Assembly (NCBI RefSeq): GCF_001746295.1
Contig: NZ_MJAH01000019.1
Coordinates: 62,001 to 126,000, forward strand
Source of the DNA: Streptomyces sp. LUP47B
GTDB lineage: Bacteria; Actinomycetota; Actinomycetes; Streptomycetales; Streptomycetaceae
Direction of reading: 5' to 3'
DNA: 64,000 nt
Made by a program: the position numbers and the translations under genes. Below the pieces are notes generated by a model. The model saw only the letters and a list, made by a program, of their open reading frames with translations. It did not search any database and was not told where the DNA came from. Shown here piece after piece: positions 1-9,343 of the stretch. The first letter of the stretch is position 1. Every line of letters begins with the position of its first letter.

Positions 1-1781
1 GCGGTGTCCGCCGTCTCGGCGTTGTCGGAGAGCAGGGTCGCGCCGTCGGCGGTCACCGTGATCTCGTCGGCCGTGAAGCCCTTCTGGGCGACTCCGCCGT
101 CGGTCTGGTAGCGGAAGCGCAGCTGGATCTTCTGGCCCGCGTAGGCGTTCAGCGGGAAGGTCAGCTTCTGGTGGGCGTCGACCGTGCCGGTGAGGGCGGG
201 CTTGCCGCTGCCGTCCTTCGGGATGGCGGTGCCGTCGGCCAGAGTGCCGTCGATCGGCGTCCAGTTGGCGCCGTCGGTGGAGACCTCGGTGTAGAGGTAG
301 TCGTAGTCCTGCTCGATGTCCCACCAGCCGTCGAGGGTCAGCGCCGCCGAGGACTTGCCGGTCAGGTCGAGCGGGCGGGTCAGGGTGTTGCGCAGGTCGT
401 TGCCGCTGCCGCTCCACCACTGGGTGGCGCCCTGGGCCGGGGTGACCACCGGGGTGGTGACCGTCTTCTGCGGCAGCTGGACCACGAGCGCCTGCGGGTT
501 CTTGGTGTTGTACTCCGCGACGCCCAGCTTGTGGCTGGAACGCTTGCCGGCGTTGGCCACGTCGTAGTCGAGCCAGCCCAGTTGGAGCTTGTCCCAGGCG
601 TTCATGTCGCCGGGCAGGTCACCGATGGAGTCCTTGCCGGTGCCGAGCCAGGAGCCGGAGGACATCAACGTCCAGAAACCGGTGGAGTTCTCGCCGGCGC
701 CGGAGGTGTCGTACTCGTCGGGCAGGCCGAGGTCGTGGCCGTACTCGTGGGCGAAGACGCCGAGTCCGCCGTTCTCCGGCTGGATGGTGTAGTCGCCGAC
801 CCAGATGCCGGTGTCGCCGATCTGGGTGCCGCCGAGCTTGTTGGTGTCCGGGCCGGTGGAGCCGGCGTCGGTACCGAAGGCGTACCAGCGGTGGGCCCAG
901 ATGGCGTCCTCGCCCTGGGCGCCGCCGCCCGCGGACTCGTCCTCGCCGGCGTGCACGATCTGGAAGTGGTCGATGTAGCCGTCGGGCTCGTTGAAGTTGC
1001 CGTCGCCGTCGAAGTCGTAGCGGTCCCACTGGTCGAACTCGGCCAGTTCCGCCCTGATTTCGGCGGCCGTGTCACCGGCGGCCTCGCGCTCGGCGACCCA
1101 GGCGTTGACGCCGTCCTGGACGGCGTACCAGGCGCCGGTGGCGGCGTCGTTGGAGCCGTAACGGGCCTCGTTGTAGGGGACCTTGACCCAGTCGGTCACT
1201 TCGCCCTCGACCGAGTAGCGGCCCGAGGACTGCTTCTCGTAGTACTTCTTCAGCGACTCGGTCTTCTTGCCGGTGCCGAAGTAGAGGTCCTGGAAGTGTG
1301 CCTGGTTGTAGTCCGCCTGCCAGGCCGTGCTGTTGTCCTGCTTGCGGTCCGGCTGCGCTATCTGGTTGTGCAGCGGGCCGACCGTGCCGCCGTAGCGGGG
1401 GTCGACCTGGTCGCCGAACTCCACCAGGATGGTGAAGATCTTGTCGGTCTTCTCACGGCCGAGTTCGACGTACTTGCTGTCGCCCTTGCGGCTCTTGAGC
1501 TCGACCACCTGGGAGCCGTTGCGGTTCTTCACCGTGGCGTTCCCGGATATGACCTGGTCGAGCGCCTCCTGGCGCTGCGCTTCCCTGGTCTTGGTCAGCG
1601 GGCCGTCGAAGTCGTGCTCCCTGGCCTTCGCCGGCTGCGGGTCGTTCCGGTCGACCGCGGAAGCCTTGGTGGACGTGGTGTCCGCGGCCTGTGCCACGGC
1701 GAATGTCGAGAACGTGGCCGAGGCGGCCGCGAGGGCGACGATCGTCGCCGCCGTTCTGAACGTCCAGGATCTGTCAGTCAC
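1..1781 (-). CDS. Secreted M6-family (immune inhibitor A-like) metalloprotease, 3' end cut by window
   Basis: The start is GTG at 1781 with AGAGGGG just upstream. The first ~35 residues are a signal peptide (short basic start, Ala-rich core, AVAQA cleavage region), so the enzyme is exported. A propeptide-like stretch is followed by the zinc-protease domain with HEYGHDLG (HExxH, codons at about 735-749), and a downstream Met-containing turn (TLMSSGSW) fits the metzincin-like M6 fold. The later part resembles the beta-sandwich domains of immune inhibitor A proteases. The C-terminus lies beyond base 1, so full length is unknown. The role is inferred as extracellular protein degradation. It is divergent from the small gene at 2118. 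Family call is firm; substrate is not known. Confidence 0.9.
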   Translation of the reverse strand, partial: MTDRSWTFRTAATIVALAAASATFSTFAVAQAADTTSTKASAVDRNDPQPAKAREHDFDGPLTKTREAQRQEALDQVISGNATVKNRNGSQVVELKSRKGDSKYVELGREKTDKIFTILVEFGDQVDPRYGGTVGPLHNQIAQPDRKQDNSTAWQADYNQAHFQDLYFGTGKKTESLKKYYEKQSSGRYSVEGEVTDWVKVPYNEARYGSNDAATGAWYAVQDGVNAWVAEREAAGDTAAEIRAELAEFDQWDRYDFDGDGNFNEPDGYIDHFQIVHAGEDESAGGGAQGEDAIWAHRWYAFGTDAGSTGPDTNKLGGTQIGDTGIWVGDYTIQPENGGLGVFAHEYGHDLGLPDEYDTSGAGENSTGFWTLMSSGSWLGTGKDSIGDLPGDMNAWDKLQLGWLDYDVANAGKRSSHKLGVAEYNTKNPQALVVQLPQKTVTTPVVTPAQGATQWWSGSGNDLRNTLTRPLDLTGKSSAALTLDGWWDIEQDYDYLYTEVSTDGANWTPIDGTLADGTAIPKDGSGKPALTGTVDAHQKLTFPLNAYAGQKIQLRFRYQTDGGVAQKGFTADEITVTADGATLLSDNAETADT

Positions 1782-2117
1782 TTGAGCCCCTCTGCTATCA
1801 GGCAGTGACCGATATTTGACTAAAGGTTGGGGAGAAAAGACAGATCTTGACTTGGACCCGTCAATTGCATTATTGGGAGCCGGTGTTCGTATTGCGGACA
1901 CGTGACCGCAACACGACAGGCGCGCACAGCCGTCCACTTGATGGACGTCATGACTCCGTGCGCCCCCTGTGCTCCGGCACTGTTGGTTAGGTCACGCTTA
2001 CTGTTCGTTCCACTCGGGCACACAGGCGATTAGAGTCGATTGGCGGAACGCCCGGGTGTCGGCGGAATGCCAGGCCGACGCCCCCCGTGGACCCCCAATT
2101 CCGAGGACACGATTGAC
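1782..2117. other. Divergent intergenic region
   Basis: About 340 bases lie between the divergent protease and small membrane-protein genes. It should hold both promoters. It is visibly richer in A/T than its surroundings around 1815-1875, but I cannot point to a convincing -10/-35 pair. I see no credible coding frame in it. Confidence 0.4.
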
Positions 2118-2378
2118 ATGCCGCGTCCGACCGCCGCACAGATCACCTACGGTTCGATGACCGTCATCTTCTCGACGCTCGCCATGCTGCTGCTGTCACA
2201 GACGAGTTCGGCCGTGGGGACCGCGGTCATCGCCGTCTCGGCGCTCGCCCTCGGCCTGTTGGTCGCCCTGACGGTGCCGAAGCCCAAGCCCCGGGTCGTG
2301 GCGGTGAACAGGCCCGCCGAGCACCCAGCGGAAGCGCCCGTACCTGCCGTGGCCACGAGCTCCAAGACCGCGGCCTGA
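2118..2378 (+). CDS. Small membrane protein, function unknown
   Basis: An 86-residue protein starts at ATG 2118 (MPRPTAAQ). Two hydrophobic segments are visible, at about residues 8-28 and 32-50, followed by a Pro/Lys/Ala-rich cytoplasmic-type tail. An upstream in-frame extension to 2040 has poor codon character and was not used. I do not recognise the family; a conserved Streptomyces membrane protein is the best description. It is divergent from the protease, and its 3' end borders the tandem-repeat block that begins near 2398. Confidence 0.6.
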   Translation: MPRPTAAQITYGSMTVIFSTLAMLLLSQTSSAVGTAVIAVSALALGLLVALTVPKPKPRVVAVNRPAEHPAEAPVPAVATSSKTAA

Positions 2379-2397
2379 ACCCCGCGTTCACCGAGCC

Positions 2398-3095
2398 GGG
2401 CGCGCCGGTTCGTCCCCCGGTCCGCCGGGGCGAGGCGGGGCGCCCGTCACGTTCGCCGGCGGTCGTCGGCGGCTCGGCGGTCCCGGCCGTGCGGGGCCCC
2501 AAGGCACGCCACAGACCCTGCCGTCACGTCGCGACACGGGCGCGCCAGTCGTCCGCGGGTCGCCGGGGCGAGGCAGGGCACCCGTAACGTTCGCCATCCG
2601 CTTCGACGGGCGGCTCGTCGGTCCAGGCCGTGCAGGGCCTCAAGAAACGGCCCAGGCCCCGCCCTCACGCCCCGGCACGGGCGCGCCGGTCGTCCCCGGG
2701 TTCGCCCAGGCGAGGCAGGGCACCCGTCGCGTTCGCCGTCCGGCTCGCCGGTCCAGGCCCTGCGGGGGCCCCAAGGCACGGCTCAAGTCCCGCCGTCACG
2801 TCCCGACATGGGCGCGCCGGTCGTCCCCCGGGTTCGCCGGGGTGGGCGCCCGTCGTGTTCGGCGTAGGTTCGTCGGCGGCTCGGCGGTCCAGGCCCTGCG
2901 GGGCCCCAAGACACGGCCCAGGCCCCGCCCTCACGCCCCGGCACGGGCGCGCCAGTCGCCCCCGGGTTCGCCCGGGCGAGGCAGGGCGCCCGTCGCGTTC
3001 GCGGTCCGGTTCGCCGGCGGCTCGCCGGTCCGAGTCGTACGGGTCCCCAAGGCATGGCCCAGGCCCCGCCGTCACATCCCGGCCGCTCGCCCGGA
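2398..3095. repeat. About five degenerate GC-rich tandem repeats of ~130-141 bp
   Basis: The motif GGGCGCGCC(A/G)GTCG recurs near 2398, 2538, 2679, 2809 and 2944, with a decayed sixth start near 3084. Each unit then carries a GTTCGCC(G/C)GG...GCGAGGC segment, a GGCTCG(G/C)CGGTCCAGGCC segment and a GGGCCCCAAG...CGTCACG segment. Unit length varies (about 140, 141, 130, 135, 140) and is not always a multiple of three, so the repeat is not under coding constraint even though long antisense frames cross it. It fills the whole gap between the small membrane-protein stop and the RDD-gene stop. Function is unknown. Confidence 0.75.
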
Positions 3096-3722
3096 TCAGG
3101 TGGTGCTGACCACCACCGTCTTCGCCGCCTTGTCGTGCAGGCCCTGTTTGTAGGGCTTGTCGAAGTAGCTCCAGCCGCCCGCGATGGCGGTCCAGATGCA
3201 GGCGCAGCAGAAGGCGAACGGGATCCACAGCACCGCCGAGCGGATCAGCGTGGTCTGGGTGGAGGGCGTGGAGCCGTTGTCGAGGTCGGCCACCCGCATG
3301 CCGAGCCACTTCTTGCCGAGCGTCTGCCCGGACCGGCTGATCATGATCGTGTCGTAGGCGATGTAGAGCACCGCGGCGAGCGCCGACTGGGCGAGCGACT
3401 TGCCGTACTGCATGTCGTCGCTGTTCACGTCGAACTCGCTGACCCCGACGCCCAGGGTGATCAGCCACACGACGACGCCCACCATGATCATGTCGATGAT
3501 CCGGGCGAGTGTACGCCGGCCGCTGGGTGCCAGCGGTGGCATGCCGGCCAGCGGGTCGGCAGGGCCACCGCCGTACGGGTCACCGCCGCCTTGGGGACCC
3601 CCGCCGTACGGCGGCGGCGTGCTGTACGGCGATCCCGAGCCCTCGGCGGGCGGGGGCTGTTTCCTGAACGGGTCGTCATCCGGCGGCTGCTGTCCGGAGC
3701 CGGGGGGCGGTTCACTGCTCAT
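3096..3722 (-). CDS. RDD-family integral membrane protein
   Basis: The 208-residue protein starts at ATG 3722. The first ~75 residues are a Pro/Gly-rich, Tyr-containing low-complexity tail (PPYGGGPQGGG...). The RDD domain follows: GRRTLARIIDMIMVG with the signature Arg and Asp, three hydrophobic helices, and GQTLGKKWLGMRV between helices. The ending (KPYKQGLHDKAAKTVVVST) is typical of Streptomyces RDD proteins. It lies in tandem with a second, larger RDD gene immediately upstream (89-base gap), suggesting an operon and a shared membrane function, which is not known. The stop falls directly at the edge of the tandem repeats. Confidence 0.85.
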   Translation of the reverse strand: MSSEPPPGSGQQPPDDDPFRKQPPPAEGSGSPYSTPPPYGGGPQGGGDPYGGGPADPLAGMPPLAPSGRRTLARIIDMIMVGVVVWLITLGVGVSEFDVNSDDMQYGKSLAQSALAAVLYIAYDTIMISRSGQTLGKKWLGMRVADLDNGSTPSTQTTLIRSAVLWIPFAFCCACIWTAIAGGWSYFDKPYKQGLHDKAAKTVVVSTT

Positions 3723-3811
3723 GGCCCGAGTCGACCGCGAACCCCCCGGCTCCGCATCCGGCGAGCGGCCGTCCGGAGTACCGAATCCCGTACGCCGTTC
3801 GCGGGACCGGC

Positions 3812-5524
3812 TCAGCCCGCCACGAACGTATGCGCCGCCTTGTCGTGCCAGCACTGGCGCCACGGCCGGTCGAACAGACACCAGGCGACGCCCACGAGCC
3901 CGATACCGAGCAGGCCCGGCACGCTGTAGACCAGCCAGCGGCGCAGGGCACCGGCGAAGGACGGGGGCTCGTGGCCCTCGATGTCCCGCACCTCCAGGCC
4001 GAGCAGCTTCTTGCCGAGGGTGCGGCCCCATTTGGCGGTGGGCAGCGCCTCGTACAGCGCACCGGCGACGAGGAGCACGGCGACCACGATGCCGAGGTAC
4101 ACCGACGTGGTGCCGTCCAGCAGCCAGACCGTCACGGTCTCGCCGGACAGCTTGGCCGCGTCGACCTTGTCGTTGATGTGGTCGGCCGCCTTGGTGCCGA
4201 GAGGAACGGCGGCGACGGCGGTCACCGCGCCGACGACGAGGGTGTCGAGAAGGCGTGCGGCCAGGCGCTTGCCGAGGCCGGCGGGTCTGGCGGAGGCCTG
4301 GCGGCGGGCGGCCGCCTGGAAGATGTCCTCGACCGGCGGCTTCCAGGGGGCGGGCTGCTCCTCGTCGGGCCCGGCCAGACGGTGCACCTGCTGGGCCCAG
4401 GAGGGCTGACCGCCACCGGGGCCCGCGCTCATCGGGGTGGCGGGGGGCTGGGCTCCCGCGGTCTGCTGAGGGCCGTTCTGCTGGGGGACGCCTTGCTGGG
4501 GTACGCCCTGCTGTCCGGCGCCCTGCTGGGGCACACCCGGAGGGGCCGTCTGCGGGCCGGAGGCGGGGGCGGACTGCTGGGGCCCGGAGAGGGGGGCGGC
4601 AGCGGGGCCCTGAGGCCCTGCGGCACCGGTCGCCCCGGCGCGCTCGGCGGCGGCCTTGCCGGCACCGAAGCCGGGGCCCTGAGGGCCGGTGGGGGCGACA
4701 GCACCGTCTGCTGCGGGCCGGCCGCCCGCAGCGCCGGTCGGGCCCGAGTACGCGGGGCCCGGTGTGCTTCCGCTCTGCGCCCCGGAACCCCCGCCCTGCT
4801 GCGCCGTGCGCGGGGAGAGCGCGCGGAACTTCATGGTCCCGTCGTCGGACTGCTGGGCCGCTCCCGCTCCCCCGGACCCGGCCGTGGGCCGGCGGAAGAC
4901 ACGGGTGCCGCCGTCCTCGTCCGGCTCGGCGGGCGGGATCGTCGCGGTGCCGTCGGCACGGGCCGCGTGCCCGTCCGGCCGGTCCGGGGAGGAACCGTCG
5001 GCGGGCCGTCCGGCGCCGGCCACCCTCGGGTCGACGGCGCCCTGCGGAGCACCCTGCTGCGGTACGCCGTGCCGCGCACCCTGGGGCCCGCCCGCCCCGC
5101 CCTGCTGAGGTCCCCCTTGCTGCGGAACGCCCGGAGGCGACCCCTGCTGAGCCTGCGCGGCCGTCTGCGGGGACCCCCACGACACCCGGCGGTCCTGGTC
5201 GCCGCCGAAGCCGCCCTGGTGGGTCCGGTCGGCGCCCCACGCGGACGCGGGTTCGGGTCGGCTGCCGTGCTGGGTGTCGGGGTGCGGTGCTTCCTCGGCC
5301 GGGTCCTCGTCGAAGAAGTGCGGGCCCGTCTCCTCCACCGGAGCGGATGCGGGGCCGCCGCCCGCCGGTGGCCCGAGCGGTTCGCCGGCCGCGGGGGCGG
5401 GACGGCTGGTGCCCGGTACCCAGGAGGAACCGTTCCAGTAACGGACATATCCAGGAATGGACGGGTCCGGGTAATAGCCCTCGCGGGGCCTGTCGTCACC
5501 GGGTGCCGGGGTTGGGGCGCTCAT
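3812..5524 (-). CDS. RDD-family membrane protein with DUF2510-like N-terminus and long Gln/Pro-rich linker
   Basis: The 570-residue protein starts at ATG 5524. Residues ~15-37 (GYYPDPSIPGYVRYWNGSSW) match the DUF2510 pattern, a short aromatic motif common at the N-termini of actinobacterial membrane proteins. A disordered linker of about 350 residues follows, full of QQG/PQQG repeats. The C-terminal RDD domain runs from about residue 410: LGKRLAARLLDTLVVG, helices, then GRTLGKKLLGLEV and a WHDKAAHTFVAG ending. Its tail closely resembles that of the downstream RDD gene (HDKAAxT), so the two are probably paralogues in one operon. The role is unknown. Confidence 0.85.
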   Translation of the reverse strand: MSAPTPAPGDDRPREGYYPDPSIPGYVRYWNGSSWVPGTSRPAPAAGEPLGPPAGGGPASAPVEETGPHFFDEDPAEEAPHPDTQHGSRPEPASAWGADRTHQGGFGGDQDRRVSWGSPQTAAQAQQGSPPGVPQQGGPQQGGAGGPQGARHGVPQQGAPQGAVDPRVAGAGRPADGSSPDRPDGHAARADGTATIPPAEPDEDGGTRVFRRPTAGSGGAGAAQQSDDGTMKFRALSPRTAQQGGGSGAQSGSTPGPAYSGPTGAAGGRPAADGAVAPTGPQGPGFGAGKAAAERAGATGAAGPQGPAAAPLSGPQQSAPASGPQTAPPGVPQQGAGQQGVPQQGVPQQNGPQQTAGAQPPATPMSAGPGGGQPSWAQQVHRLAGPDEEQPAPWKPPVEDIFQAAARRQASARPAGLGKRLAARLLDTLVVGAVTAVAAVPLGTKAADHINDKVDAAKLSGETVTVWLLDGTTSVYLGIVVAVLLVAGALYEALPTAKWGRTLGKKLLGLEVRDIEGHEPPSFAGALRRWLVYSVPGLLGIGLVGVAWCLFDRPWRQCWHDKAAHTFVAG

Positions 5525-5810
5525 GTCCGTCGTCCCGTATCTGCTCGGGGGTCAATAGAGGGGGCTCCACATCTATCAGACCGGCGCAAGACCCACCGCC
5601 AGTCCCACCGGACCCACTCCTTTTGAGCACGACCTGACACCGGCCGTGATACCGGCCTCGACAGCGGTCGCGCCACCGGCCGTGACGCCCACCGCGACAC
5701 GGCCGGAAAAAAGTTCGCCGAACCCGCGTAATGATCCCGGCCCTCCCCCCTCTCCACTCGTACGGGCCCGCCGCAGGGCCCGGACGAGAGCCGAGAGAGG
5801 AACGAACGCC

Positions 5811-6290
5811 ATGCACCGCACGGTGGTAGAGCGCGAACTGGAGCTCAGACTCATCCTGTCGCCCGAGCGCAGCATCCCGGTCCCGGCCCGGCTGGACTAC
5901 CGCAGCGACGACCCCTTCGCCGTCCACGTCACCTTCCACATCGGTACGGACCACCCCGTCCACTGGACCTTCGCCCGCGAACTCCTCGTGGAGGGGGTGT
6001 TCCGTCCGTGCGGGCACGGAGACGTGCGGGTGTGGCCGACGAAGGTCGCGGGCCGCAGTGTCGTCCTGATGGCGCTGAGCTCCCCCGGCGGCGACGCCCT
6101 TCTGGAGGCCCCGGCCGCGCAGGTCTCGTCCTGGCTGGAGCGCACGCTGAGGGTGGTCCCCCCGGGCTCCGAGGCGGAGCAGCTCGGGATCGACGACGGC
6201 CTCGCCGAGCTGCTGGCCCCGACCCCGGCCGACGACCTGTGGCTGGGCGATCCGTGGCCGGGCGACGCATCGGCGGACGAGGGGGAGTGA
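5811..6290 (+). CDS. ssgG: SsgA-like protein (SALP), sporulation/cell-division regulator, probably SsgG
   Basis: The 159-residue protein starts at ATG 5811 after a GAGAGG ribosome site. Family hallmarks include an ELELRLILS start, SIPVPARLDYRSDDPFAVHVTFH, and the signature GDVRVWP followed by LSSPGGDALLEAPA. SALPs are specific to sporulating actinomycetes and guide septum placement and peptidoglycan remodelling during sporulation. The SsgG assignment, rather than another SALP, rests on remembered gene order in S. coelicolor, where ssgG sits beside RDD genes and an FAD oxidoreductase. The C-terminal ~25 residues are an acidic tail. It is divergent from the RDD operon. Confidence 0.8.
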   Translation: MHRTVVERELELRLILSPERSIPVPARLDYRSDDPFAVHVTFHIGTDHPVHWTFARELLVEGVFRPCGHGDVRVWPTKVAGRSVVLMALSSPGGDALLEAPAAQVSSWLERTLRVVPPGSEAEQLGIDDGLAELLAPTPADDLWLGDPWPGDASADEGE

Positions 6291-6373
6291 GCGACCGCAA
6301 CCATCAATTGAGGAACCACAACGGCGACCAGCCAGGTCCGCGAGAGCGGCGGCGGTTCAGCCGCAAAGAACAG

Positions 6374-7774
6374 TCAGAAGAGCTTGCCCGGGTTCAGGAT
6401 CCCCAGCGGGTCGAAGACGCCCTTCACCGCCCGCTGCATCTCCACCCCCACCGGGCCGATCTCACGCGCCAGCCACTCCTTCTTCAGCACGCCCACGCCG
6501 TGCTCCCCGGTGATCGTGCCGCCGAGTTCCAGCCCGAGGGCCATGATCTCGTCGAAGGACTCGCGGGCGCGCCGGGACTCGTCGGGGTCGGCCGCGTCGA
6601 AGCAGACCGTGGGGTGGGTGTTGCCGTCGCCCGCGTGGGCGACCACACCGATGGTGAGCTGGTACTTCTCGCCGATCCGCTCGGTCCCTTCGAGCATCTC
6701 GGCGAGCCGGGAGCGGGGCACGCACACGTCGTCGATCATCGTGGTGCCCTTGACGGCTTCGAGGGCGGTGAGGGACAGCCTGCGGGCCTGGAGCAGGAGT
6801 TCGGACTCGGCGGCGTCCTCGGCCGGGACCACCTGCGTCGCGCCCGCCGCCTCGCACAGCGCGCCGACCGCCGCGAGGTCGGCCGCCGGGTCCGTGGTGT
6901 CGAAGGCCGCGAGGAGAAGGGCCTCGGTGGCCTCCGGGAGTCCCATGTGCGCCAGGTCGTTGACGGCCTTGACCGTCGTACGGTCCATCAGTTCGAGGAG
7001 GGACGGCACGTGTCCGCCCTCCATGATCCGGCACACCGCGTCGCAGGCGGCGGCCCCGGAGGCGAACTCGGCGGCCAGCACCAGCTGCTCGGGCGGCTTC
7101 GGCCTGAGCGCCAGGACCGCCTGTACGACGATGCCGAGCGAGCCCTCGGAGCCGACGAAGAGGCGGGTCATGTCGTATCCGGCGACCCCCTTGGCGGTAC
7201 GGCGGCCCGTGGACATGAGCCGCCCGTCGGCGAGGACGACGTCCAGTCCGAGGACGTACTCCGCCGTCACCCCGTACTTCACACAGCACAGCCCGCCGGA
7301 CGCGGTGCCGATGTTGCCGCCGATCGTGCACATCTCCCAGCTGGAGGGGTCCGGCGGGTAGTAGAGACCGAGTTCGTTCACCGCGCGGGACAGGGTCGCG
7401 TTGACGACGCCGGGTTCGACGACGGCGATGCGGTCGACCGGGTTGATCTCCAGGATCCGGTCCATCTTCGTCAGGGACAGCACGATGCAGCCGTCGGAGG
7501 CGTTGGCCGCGCCCGACAGGCCCGTGCGGGCGCCCTGGGGGACGACCGGGACGCGCAGTTCGGTGGCGATGCGCATGACGTGCCGGACCTGCTCGACCGT
7601 GCGCGGCAGGACGACCACGGCGGGGGTGCCGGCCGGGCAGAAGCTCGCCATGTCGTTGGCGTAGGAGACCGTGACGTCCGGGTCGGCGAGGACGGCCTCG
7701 GCGGGCAGACCGCTCAGCAGACGGTCGACGAGGTTGCCGGTGACCTCGTCGCGGGGGGCTTCGATACGGCTCAT
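6374..7774 (-). CDS. FAD-linked oxidoreductase, GlcD / D-lactate dehydrogenase-like
   Basis: The 466-residue protein starts at ATG 7774. The N-terminal FAD-binding PCMH domain shows VVLPRTVEQVRHVMRIA, PVVPQGARTGLSGAA and the GGNIGTASGG loop. The C-terminal FAD-oxidase domain ends in GTITGEHGVGVLKKEWL and DPLGILNPGKLF, both hallmarks of the glycolate oxidase GlcD / D-lactate dehydrogenase family. It should oxidise a 2-hydroxy acid. The substrate cannot be read from the sequence, and no GlcE/GlcF partner is adjacent. An alternative start GTG two codons earlier is possible; neither has a strong ribosome site. Confidence 0.9.
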   Translation of the reverse strand: MSRIEAPRDEVTGNLVDRLLSGLPAEAVLADPDVTVSYANDMASFCPAGTPAVVVLPRTVEQVRHVMRIATELRVPVVPQGARTGLSGAANASDGCIVLSLTKMDRILEINPVDRIAVVEPGVVNATLSRAVNELGLYYPPDPSSWEMCTIGGNIGTASGGLCCVKYGVTAEYVLGLDVVLADGRLMSTGRRTAKGVAGYDMTRLFVGSEGSLGIVVQAVLALRPKPPEQLVLAAEFASGAAACDAVCRIMEGGHVPSLLELMDRTTVKAVNDLAHMGLPEATEALLLAAFDTTDPAADLAAVGALCEAAGATQVVPAEDAAESELLLQARRLSLTALEAVKGTTMIDDVCVPRSRLAEMLEGTERIGEKYQLTIGVVAHAGDGNTHPTVCFDAADPDESRRARESFDEIMALGLELGGTITGEHGVGVLKKEWLAREIGPVGVEMQRAVKGVFDPLGILNPGKLF

Positions 7775-7863
7775 GATCACAGCGTCGCACCGGGGGCCAT
7801 CGGTGTGAACCCCACCAGCGCCGACTGCCGAGCGCCGGGGTGTGGTCGTCGTACTGACGCACA

Positions 7864-9336
7864 GTGAGCGCCATGGAGAACCAAGCCACGGAGAACCGCC
7901 GGGCCCGGCTGCACGGGCGTGTGGTGGCGGCCGCGGTCGCGGGCTGCGCGGTGCTCGGTACGGCGCTGATGCTGCTGCCCCCGGAGCGGACGGCGACCCG
8001 CTCGCCGGCCCCGGCCCCGGGTGCCCAGGCGCTGTCGGCGGTCGCCGCCGGGGTGCCGGTCGCGCTGCCCGACCTGGCGACGCTGATCGGCGATCGGGAG
8101 AGCCATCTGCGCCGGCATCCCGAGGACGCCGAGTCGTGGGCGGTGCTCGGGACGGCGTACGTCGAGCAGGCGCGGCGGACGGCCGACACGGCGTTCTACG
8201 CGAAGGCCGACGGCTCGCTGCGGACGTCCTTGCAGGTCCGCAGGAACGCGGCGGCCCTCGGTGGTCTGGCCGCCCTCGCGAACGCGCGCCGGGACTTCCG
8301 GACGGCGCTGACCTGGGGTGAGGCGGCGCGGAGCCTGGAGCCGAAGCGGTGGACGACGTATCCGGCGCTGATCGACGCGTACACGGGGCTCGGGGACTAC
8401 AAGGCGGCTCATGCGGCGCTGGAGCGGCTGATGGAGCTGCGGTCGGGGCCGGCGGTGCGGGCGCTGGCGGCGGCCGTGTACCGGGACCGGGGCTGGCGCG
8501 AGGACGCGGCGGCCCAGCTGGCCGACGCGGCGGCGGGGGCGCGGACGCCGGCCGAGCGGGCCGAGTATCTGGAGCGGGCCGGGCAGCTCGCCTGGGAGCG
8601 GGGCGACCGCGAGGACGCGCTGCGGCACTTCCAGGAGGCGGTCCGTATCGACCCCGACCAGCGGGCCGCGCAGGCCGGGCAGGGGCGGGCCCTTGCGGCA
8701 CTGGGCCGCACGACGGAGGCCCTGAACGCCTACCGGATGGCCCTCGCGAAGCAGCCGCTGCCGCAGTACGCCCTGGAACTGGGCGAGTTGTACGAGTCGC
8801 TGGGGCTCGGGCAGGCGGCCCGGGTGCAGTACGACCTGCTGCTGGCGAGGGTGCGGAGCGCCGCGGCGTCCGGGGCCGACGAGGAGCTGGTTCTCGGGCA
8901 GTTCGAGGCGGACCACGGTGACCCGGCTTCCGCCGTACGGCGGCTCAGGGCCGAGTGGCGACGGCAGCCGGGGATCGCGGTGGCGGACGCGCTGGGGTGG
9001 GCGCTGCACCGGGCGGGCGCAGACCGGGAAGCCCTGCGGTACGCCCGGATCGCGACGGACAGGGCACACGGGGGCGGGGTGCGCAGCGCGCTGTACGCCT
9101 ATCACCTGGGCATGATCGAGCGGGAACTGGAGCAACCCGCCTCCGCGCGCCGGCATCTGCAGGAGGCCCTGCGGATCAACCCCTACTTCTCGCCAGCCCG
9201 GGTGCGGTCGGCGCGGGAGGCGTTGGCGGCGCTGGGGGACGTGCCGGACCAGGGCCTGCCGGCGGCGGACGCGAAGGCCGTGACGGACGCGAAGGCGGTG
9301 ACAGTCCCCCCGGAGCGCCGGGGGGACCGGGGCTAA
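7864..9336 (+). CDS. TPR-repeat protein with N-terminal membrane anchor
   Basis: The 490-residue protein starts at GTG 7864, with ATG 7873 as an alternative. A hydrophobic segment at about residues 20-40 (VVAAAVAGCAVLGTALMLL) is a signal anchor. The rest is a chain of tetratricopeptide-like helical repeats, for example DAESWAVLGTAYVEQA, REDALRHFQEAVRIDP and SARRHLQEALRINP. It is probably an extracytoplasmic scaffold for protein interactions; the partner is unknown. It ends only seven bases from the stop of the convergent hpd gene, leaving no room for a separate terminator. Confidence 0.8.
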   Translation: MSAMENQATENRRARLHGRVVAAAVAGCAVLGTALMLLPPERTATRSPAPAPGAQALSAVAAGVPVALPDLATLIGDRESHLRRHPEDAESWAVLGTAYVEQARRTADTAFYAKADGSLRTSLQVRRNAAALGGLAALANARRDFRTALTWGEAARSLEPKRWTTYPALIDAYTGLGDYKAAHAALERLMELRSGPAVRALAAAVYRDRGWREDAAAQLADAAAGARTPAERAEYLERAGQLAWERGDREDALRHFQEAVRIDPDQRAAQAGQGRALAALGRTTEALNAYRMALAKQPLPQYALELGELYESLGLGQAARVQYDLLLARVRSAAASGADEELVLGQFEADHGDPASAVRRLRAEWRRQPGIAVADALGWALHRAGADREALRYARIATDRAHGGGVRSALYAYHLGMIERELEQPASARRHLQEALRINPYFSPARVRSAREALAALGDVPDQGLPAADAKAVTDAKAVTVPPERRGDRG

Positions 9337-9343
9337 TCCGGGG

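Noticed and set aside
171..1808. A 545-residue plus-strand frame opposite the M6 protease
   Set aside because: It is antisense to a gene with a clear signal peptide and HExxH motif. Its low-complexity Val/Gly/Leu/Arg composition is the usual high-GC shadow.
2447..3055. Antisense frames in the tandem-repeat block encoding repeated GRPARPCR...GLDRRAA peptides
   Set aside because: Repeat lengths vary without keeping a single frame, and no ribosome site or start is shared. The peptide similarity simply mirrors the DNA repeat.
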